Origin: Salinisphaera sp002433465
GTDB lineage: Bacteria > Pseudomonadota > Gammaproteobacteria > Nevskiales > Salinisphaeraceae
Direction: 5' to 3'
NCBI RefSeq assembly: GCF_040361435.1
Contig: NZ_APNL01000005.1
Coordinates: 62,001 to 126,000 of the forward strand
DNA: 64,000 bases
Part shown: in pieces, positions 60,670 to 64,000 of the stretch
Position numbering within the stretch: the first letter of the stretch is position 1
How the letters are laid out: each line of letters starts with the position of its first letter
Notes under the pieces: model-generated
What the model was told of the DNA's origin: nothing
Database searches by the model: none
Seen by the model: only the letters and a program-made list of their open reading frames with translations
Made by a program: the position numbers and the translations under genes

Positions 60670-61478
60670 TTGCTCACGCTTCGCCGTTTGAAGGGTTTGT
60701 CGCTGTCCTTGCCGTTACGCATCACGCTGATGCGTTGGTTGGCGCGGCCGATCAGCCGGCGTTGCCAGCGCCGCTCGGCGGCGGTGACCGACGACTCGCT
60801 GGCATCCCAGGATTCCTGCAGCAAGAACTTGCTCGCCGCGACCGCATCGGGCGAATAGGCGCTCATCTCCAGCGCGATATCACGCGCGGCCTCGGCGGGG
60901 TTGTCGTCGAGATGGGTGACAAGGCCGAGTTCGTGCGCTTCGCGCGCGCTGATGATCTTGGCGCTCATGACCAGTTGCTTGGCTACGTCGATACGCACCA
61001 GCTCGCGAAGCAGGGCCACGCCGCCCATATCCGGCACCAGGCCCCATTTGGTCTCCATGACCGACAGGCGGGCGTCGGGCGCGGCCACGCGCACATCCGC
61101 CCCCAGCGCGAGCTGTATGCCCGCACCGAAGCAGTTGCCATGAATAGCGGCCACCACCGGCACGCCGATATCCCGCCAGGCCAGGCTCCAGCGCTGAAAG
61201 CGATTGGCGTAGGGCAGCCACAGCTGAGCCATCAGGGGCGCGACCGCCAACGGCCCGTTCATCACCGACCCGAAATCCAACCCGGCACAGAAAGACGGCC
61301 CGTTGCCCTGGATGACGATCGCGCGCACGTCGCGATCCTTGGCCAGCGTGCTCGCGGTGTCGTTGACCGCATCCAGCATGGCCATGTTCATGCCGTTGTG
61401 CTTGCGCGGGCGATTCAGACAGACCCGTGCCAGCCTGCCCTCGTGTTCGACGACAACGGTTTCGTCCGATTCGCTCAT
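60666..61478 (-). CDS. Enoyl-CoA hydratase/isomerase (crotonase) family protein
   Basis: 270 residues from ATG 61478, with GGAG eight bases upstream. Crotonase blocks: LARVCLNRPRKHNGMNMAMLDAV, the oxyanion hole in GPSFCAGLDFGS and AAIHGNCFGAGIQLALGADVRVAAP, and ETKWGLVPDMGG. The Asp at the second catalytic position matches the delta3,5-delta2,4-dienoyl-CoA isomerase-like branch better than a hydratase. Substrate unknown. It precedes and overlaps the CaCA gene. Confidence 0.88.
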   Translation of the reverse strand: MSESDETVVVEHEGRLARVCLNRPRKHNGMNMAMLDAVNDTASTLAKDRDVRAIVIQGNGPSFCAGLDFGSVMNGPLAVAPLMAQLWLPYANRFQRWSLAWRDIGVPVVAAIHGNCFGAGIQLALGADVRVAAPDARLSVMETKWGLVPDMGGVALLRELVRIDVAKQLVMSAKIISAREAHELGLVTHLDDNPAEAARDIALEMSAYSPDAVAASKFLLQESWDASESSVTAAERRWQRRLIGRANQRISVMRNGKDSDKPFKRRSVSK

Positions 61479-61596
61479 GCGCATTCTCCGGCGTAAAAGC
61501 ACACACTCTGCAGGGTTTTACCGCAATCGACCAGCGCGCGCCGGCCCCACGACGTGCCGGTTTCGTCAACCGGACAAGCAACACGGCAAGCGCAAC

Positions 61597-61624
61597 AAAA
61601 AGGCGGCCCCTGAAAGAGGCCGCC
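61597..61624 (-). terminator. Terminator of the dienelactone hydrolase gene
   Basis: GGCGGCC / GGCCGCC stem with T5 on the minus strand after it (A run 61597-61601), 26 bases past the stop. Confidence 0.88.
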
Positions 61625-61649
61625 CTGATCGCCGTTCAAGCGGGGCCGT

Positions 61650-62318
61650 TCAGCCTTTCAGATGCTTTTCGAAAAAGGCCATGCTGCGCTCCCACGCCTT
61701 TTTGCTCGCTTCGGGATCGTAGTAGTCCCAGTCTTCGTTGCCGAAAGCGTGCGGCGCATCGTAGCGATAGGCTTCATAGGGGACGTTCGCCGCCTTGAGC
61801 TTCTGTTCGAACGCGTCGGCCTGGTCGATGGGGAAGAACGTGTCCTGCTCGGCGAAATGACACTGCAGCGGGATGGCGATCGAGCTTGGGTCCCCGGCCT
61901 CTTCCGGCGGAATGCCATACCAGGACACGGCCGCGCCGGTTTCGTCGTTGTGCATGGCCGAAAGCACGGCCAGAACGCCGCCCATGCAAAAACCAATCAC
62001 GCCGACCTTGTCGCTATCGGCCTTGAGATACTGCAGCGCGCCGCGAATATCCTGGGTGGCCGCATCGCCGAAGTCGAGCTCGTTCATCTTGTGCTCGGCT
62101 TCCTTTTCATCCAGCGCTTTGTCGCCGTGGTACAGGTCCGGCACCAGCACGCGATAGCCGGCTTCGGTCCACTGCTGGCCCACACGCTTGATCTGGTCGT
62201 TGAGGCCCCACCATTCCTGGATGACGACGATGCCGGGCGCGTTCGCGCTCGCCGGTTCGGCATAAAAGCCGCTGGCCGTACCGCCGTCAGGGCGCTTGTA
62301 TTCGATCTGTTGAGACAT
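61650..62318 (-). CDS. Dienelactone hydrolase family protein
   Basis: 222 residues, alpha/beta hydrolase. IVVIQEWWGLNDQIKRVGQQWTEAGYRVLVPDLY, the nucleophile cysteine in VGVIGFCMGG, Asp in FAEQDTFFP and His in DAPHAFGNE complete the triad. It hydrolyses dienelactone in aromatic degradation, although no other ring-cleavage gene is in the window, so the role may be different. Confidence 0.92.
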   Translation of the reverse strand: MSQQIEYKRPDGGTASGFYAEPASANAPGIVVIQEWWGLNDQIKRVGQQWTEAGYRVLVPDLYHGDKALDEKEAEHKMNELDFGDAATQDIRGALQYLKADSDKVGVIGFCMGGVLAVLSAMHNDETGAAVSWYGIPPEEAGDPSSIAIPLQCHFAEQDTFFPIDQADAFEQKLKAANVPYEAYRYDAPHAFGNEDWDYYDPEASKKAWERSMAFFEKHLKG

Positions 62319-62416
62319 GAGTACGTTACTCGATGAGGATACGTACCCGCATGCTACCGCGCCCGACCGCCGTTTTTAAACGCGGCCATGCCGGGCACGC
62401 GCCGCGGAGCGCGCGA

Positions 62417-62893
62417 TCATCGCGCTGCCTGTTGACGAACGCCGGTGAGCGCCGCGAACTGGGTATCGTTGAGCATGGCATCCAGCGGCAGCCAGGCCTG
62501 GCTGTCCGGGCGGCGGGCACGCAGCGCCGGGTCGGCCAGCGACACTTTCTCGCCGGTTTTTTCTTCGATCATGCGTTCGATGGTCGCGGCATCCATCTCG
62601 CCGTTTTTGAGCTTGACCAGTTCCGCCTCGTCCAGGTCCAGCGTGGTGTTGCTGGCACTGCCCGGCAGGTAGATGGCACCCGTCGCGAAATCCACCGCAA
62701 AGGCAATCACGCCCGGCACGATGAAAAACAGCAGGCCGATACCATCGAGCACCGCCACGGCCGGATCGATACGGCCATCGACCTGGCCCTTGCGTTCGGG
62801 GTAGAGGATCACGCCGCAGGCGGTCGTGCCAACGAGCGTGACTGCCATCGCGGCGGCGATACCGAGACGGCGGGCATTTCTAAGATCGGCCAT
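62417..62893 (-). CDS. Conserved lipoprotein of unknown function
   Basis: 158 residues. The lipobox-like VGTTAC (Cys near residue 26) is followed by GVILYPERKGQVDGRIDPAVAVLDGIGLLFFIVPGVIAFAVDFATGAIYLP, a strongly conserved block in gammaproteobacterial lipoproteins that contains a hydrophobic hairpin. The C-terminal half is hydrophilic. No function is known. Confidence 0.75.
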   Translation of the reverse strand: MADLRNARRLGIAAAMAVTLVGTTACGVILYPERKGQVDGRIDPAVAVLDGIGLLFFIVPGVIAFAVDFATGAIYLPGSASNTTLDLDEAELVKLKNGEMDAATIERMIEEKTGEKVSLADPALRARRPDSQAWLPLDAMLNDTQFAALTGVRQQAAR

Positions 62894-63212
62894 AGCATGT
62901 TCTCCTCAGTGGACCGGGTGGGCTCGACCTCCAAGGTCGTCCACGATTTCGCAATTATTAACCCAGTATAAAAATACACAATTTTCCGGGCTGATAACGC
63001 GTGTATGCGAATGCCCGCACGCGCCGCGGCCGTGAAGCCATTGGAGCAAACGACGGCCAGGCGCCGGCGTTTCAGTCGATGGCATTGAAAACAGCTGACA
63101 CGGGCAGCCGTCTTGTTGCCGAATCAATAATAAATAACCCTACACCTACTCAGGATTGCCGCCCGCGGCCGATGCAGTAGAGACGGGCCCGCGAGTCGAC
63201 CTACCCAAGATC
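62894..63212. other. Intergenic region upstream of the pilin gene
   Basis: No gene was found. An AT-rich segment at 62950-62985 and another at 63122-63142 may hold the divergent promoters. A sigma-54 site of the TGGC-N-TTGC form was looked for ahead of the pilin and not found. Confidence 0.35.
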
Positions 63213-63743
63213 ATGGCAGCATTCCATCTGGCGGCAACACCGTGCACCGACACGTTCACCCGCCCGCCGCCGGCCCGTCGAGCGGATAGCGGTTTTACGC
63301 TCGTCGAGCTTATGATCGTGGTCGCGATCATCGGTGTTCTGGCCGCGATCGCGACGCCCGTTTATATCGACTACGTTGCCCGCGCACGTGTCAGTGAAGG
63401 ACTGGCATTGGCAGCGCCGGTGAAAACGGCCGTCGGCGAGTACTACAGCGTCAACGGCGAGCTACCCACGGTGGCCAACAACAACTGGACCGACGTGCTC
63501 GCCGCGCTGAACCTGCCTAACAGCTCCGATACCGGCGCGGCCTCGGGTAACAACGTCAAACGGATCTGGTGGCATAACAGCGCCGATGATCCGTCGATCC
63601 GGATCCGCTACAGCGGCTTGCCGATCGAAGACGACCTGCTCTATCTGGAAGCGGATTTCAACAACGGCTCGATCAGCTGGAACTGTGTGGCGCCCGCTAG
63701 CGGCGGTGTGCCCGATCGTTATCTGCCGGCAAGCTGTCGCTGA
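63213..63743 (+). CDS. pilA: Type IV pilin (PilA-like)
   Basis: 176 residues from ATG 63213. The prepilin peptidase site is SG|FTLVELMIVVAIIGVLAAIATPVYIDYVARARVSEGLALA, with Phe+1 and Glu+5, followed by the helix and a globular head with the C-terminal disulfide pair (SWNCVAP and PASCR). The leader before the cleavage Gly is 27 residues long, far above the usual 6-10; no start nearer to it was seen. It is the main pilus or a minor pilin subunit. Confidence 0.9.
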   Translation: MAAFHLAATPCTDTFTRPPPARRADSGFTLVELMIVVAIIGVLAAIATPVYIDYVARARVSEGLALAAPVKTAVGEYYSVNGELPTVANNNWTDVLAALNLPNSSDTGAASGNNVKRIWWHNSADDPSIRIRYSGLPIEDDLLYLEADFNNGSISWNCVAPASGGVPDRYLPASCR

Positions 63744-63762
63744 GCCGAGCACGCGGCTTGCT

Positions 63763-64000
63763 TCATTCGCCCTGCTTGAAGCGCCGTAGCTCGCGACGCT
63801 GTTTCTTGTCCGGCCTGAGCGACGGTCGCGGCATGGTCATGCGCGCGGCGCGTCGTTCGCCGGCCTGGGCCTCACGATGCTCGCGACTGGCCGGCGTTTC
63901 CTCATACAGCTGCACGGCCTGGGCGGCCGGGCCGCGCTGCTCGGACAGCGCGCGCACATCCACCTCGAACGCCGTCTCGCCCTTGGTGATTTCCAGGCGA
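63763..64000 (-). CDS. hslR: Heat shock protein 15 (ribosome-associated, S4 type), C-terminal part
   Basis: Runs off the right edge; only the last 79 residues are present (LEITKGETAFEVDVRALSEQRGPAAQAVQLYEETPAS, ending RPSLRPDKKQRRELRRFKQGE). They match the HslR C-terminal tail (LLYEETAES, RRPDKKERRDL). HslR binds stalled 50S subunits that carry nascent chains. The S4 domain lies outside the window. Confidence 0.88.
   Translation of the reverse strand, partial: RLEITKGETAFEVDVRALSEQRGPAAQAVQLYEETPASREHREAQAGERRAARMTMPRPSLRPDKKQRRELRRFKQGE

Noticed and set aside
1..64000. CRISPR arrays, rRNA or tRNA genes
   Set aside because: No regularly spaced repeats, rRNA core sequences or cloverleaf-forming stretches with the T-loop consensus were noticed; a dedicated scan was not possible.

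Overview
The window is GC-rich chromosomal DNA from a gammaproteobacterium. Asd, YceH, RluE, HslR, a YghU-type glutathione transferase, LigE, a VgrG and a type IV pilin all point that way. The mix of TRAP, CaCA and CPA1 transporters, azurin and many small-molecule redox enzymes would suit a halophilic, metabolically versatile lineage such as Salinisphaera, but that genus name is an inference. No rRNA, tRNA or CRISPR array was seen.

Layout. 1-4.9 kb: end of a phytase-like esterase gene, yceH, a GNAT, a secreted unknown and asd with a clear terminator. 4.9-9.5 kb: an organosulfur-scavenging operon on the minus strand (two-component flavin monooxygenase, FMN reductase, SfnB-like oxidoreductase) divergent from a CysB-type regulator, with a perfect 9-bp inverted repeat between them. 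10.2-23.8 kb: an accessory island, clearly poorer in GC in several parts. It contains gene cassettes in one orientation separated by attC-like sites (a GTP cyclohydrolase II paralogue with a DUF4231 membrane protein, a stand-alone HsdR_N-like nuclease, a small membrane protein), a chromate-resistance transposon inserted in the cyclohydrolase gene, and a T6SS vgrG with an extra C-terminal module followed by an ankyrin protein and a broken second ankyrin gene. 23.8-25.4 kb: ssuD and a decayed ssuA, so the island now lies between two organosulfur loci.

25.5-64 kb is mostly ordinary chromosome: an intergenic repeat cluster, an MHS transporter, msrB-msrA, a PQQ-type sugar dehydrogenase with an in-frame amber codon, a TRAP transporter (dctPQM), a 663-residue protein of unknown function with protease-like motifs, rluE, a Tat-exported aldo/keto reductase, a GAF/GGDEF/EAL protein with DUF2835, yghU, padC, a CPA1 antiporter, assorted dehydrogenases and transporters, a proline-racemase-like enzyme lacking both catalytic cysteines, LigE, a PF09720/ParE addiction module with a damaged toxin, an Old Yellow Enzyme, azurin, a crotonase/CaCA pair, dienelactone hydrolase, a pilin and the end of hslR.

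The strongest new observation is at 10846-15749: chrB, chrA, a DUF1259 (ChrL-like) gene and a single ISL3-family transposase enclosed by 24-bp inverted repeats (22/24 identical) and a perfect 8-bp target duplication (TCTATTTT). Removing the element and one duplication copy restores an uninterrupted 192-codon GTP cyclohydrolase II reading frame exactly. The pairing of that enzyme with a SLATT-like membrane protein in a cassette context is the best candidate for an undescribed conflict or defence module.
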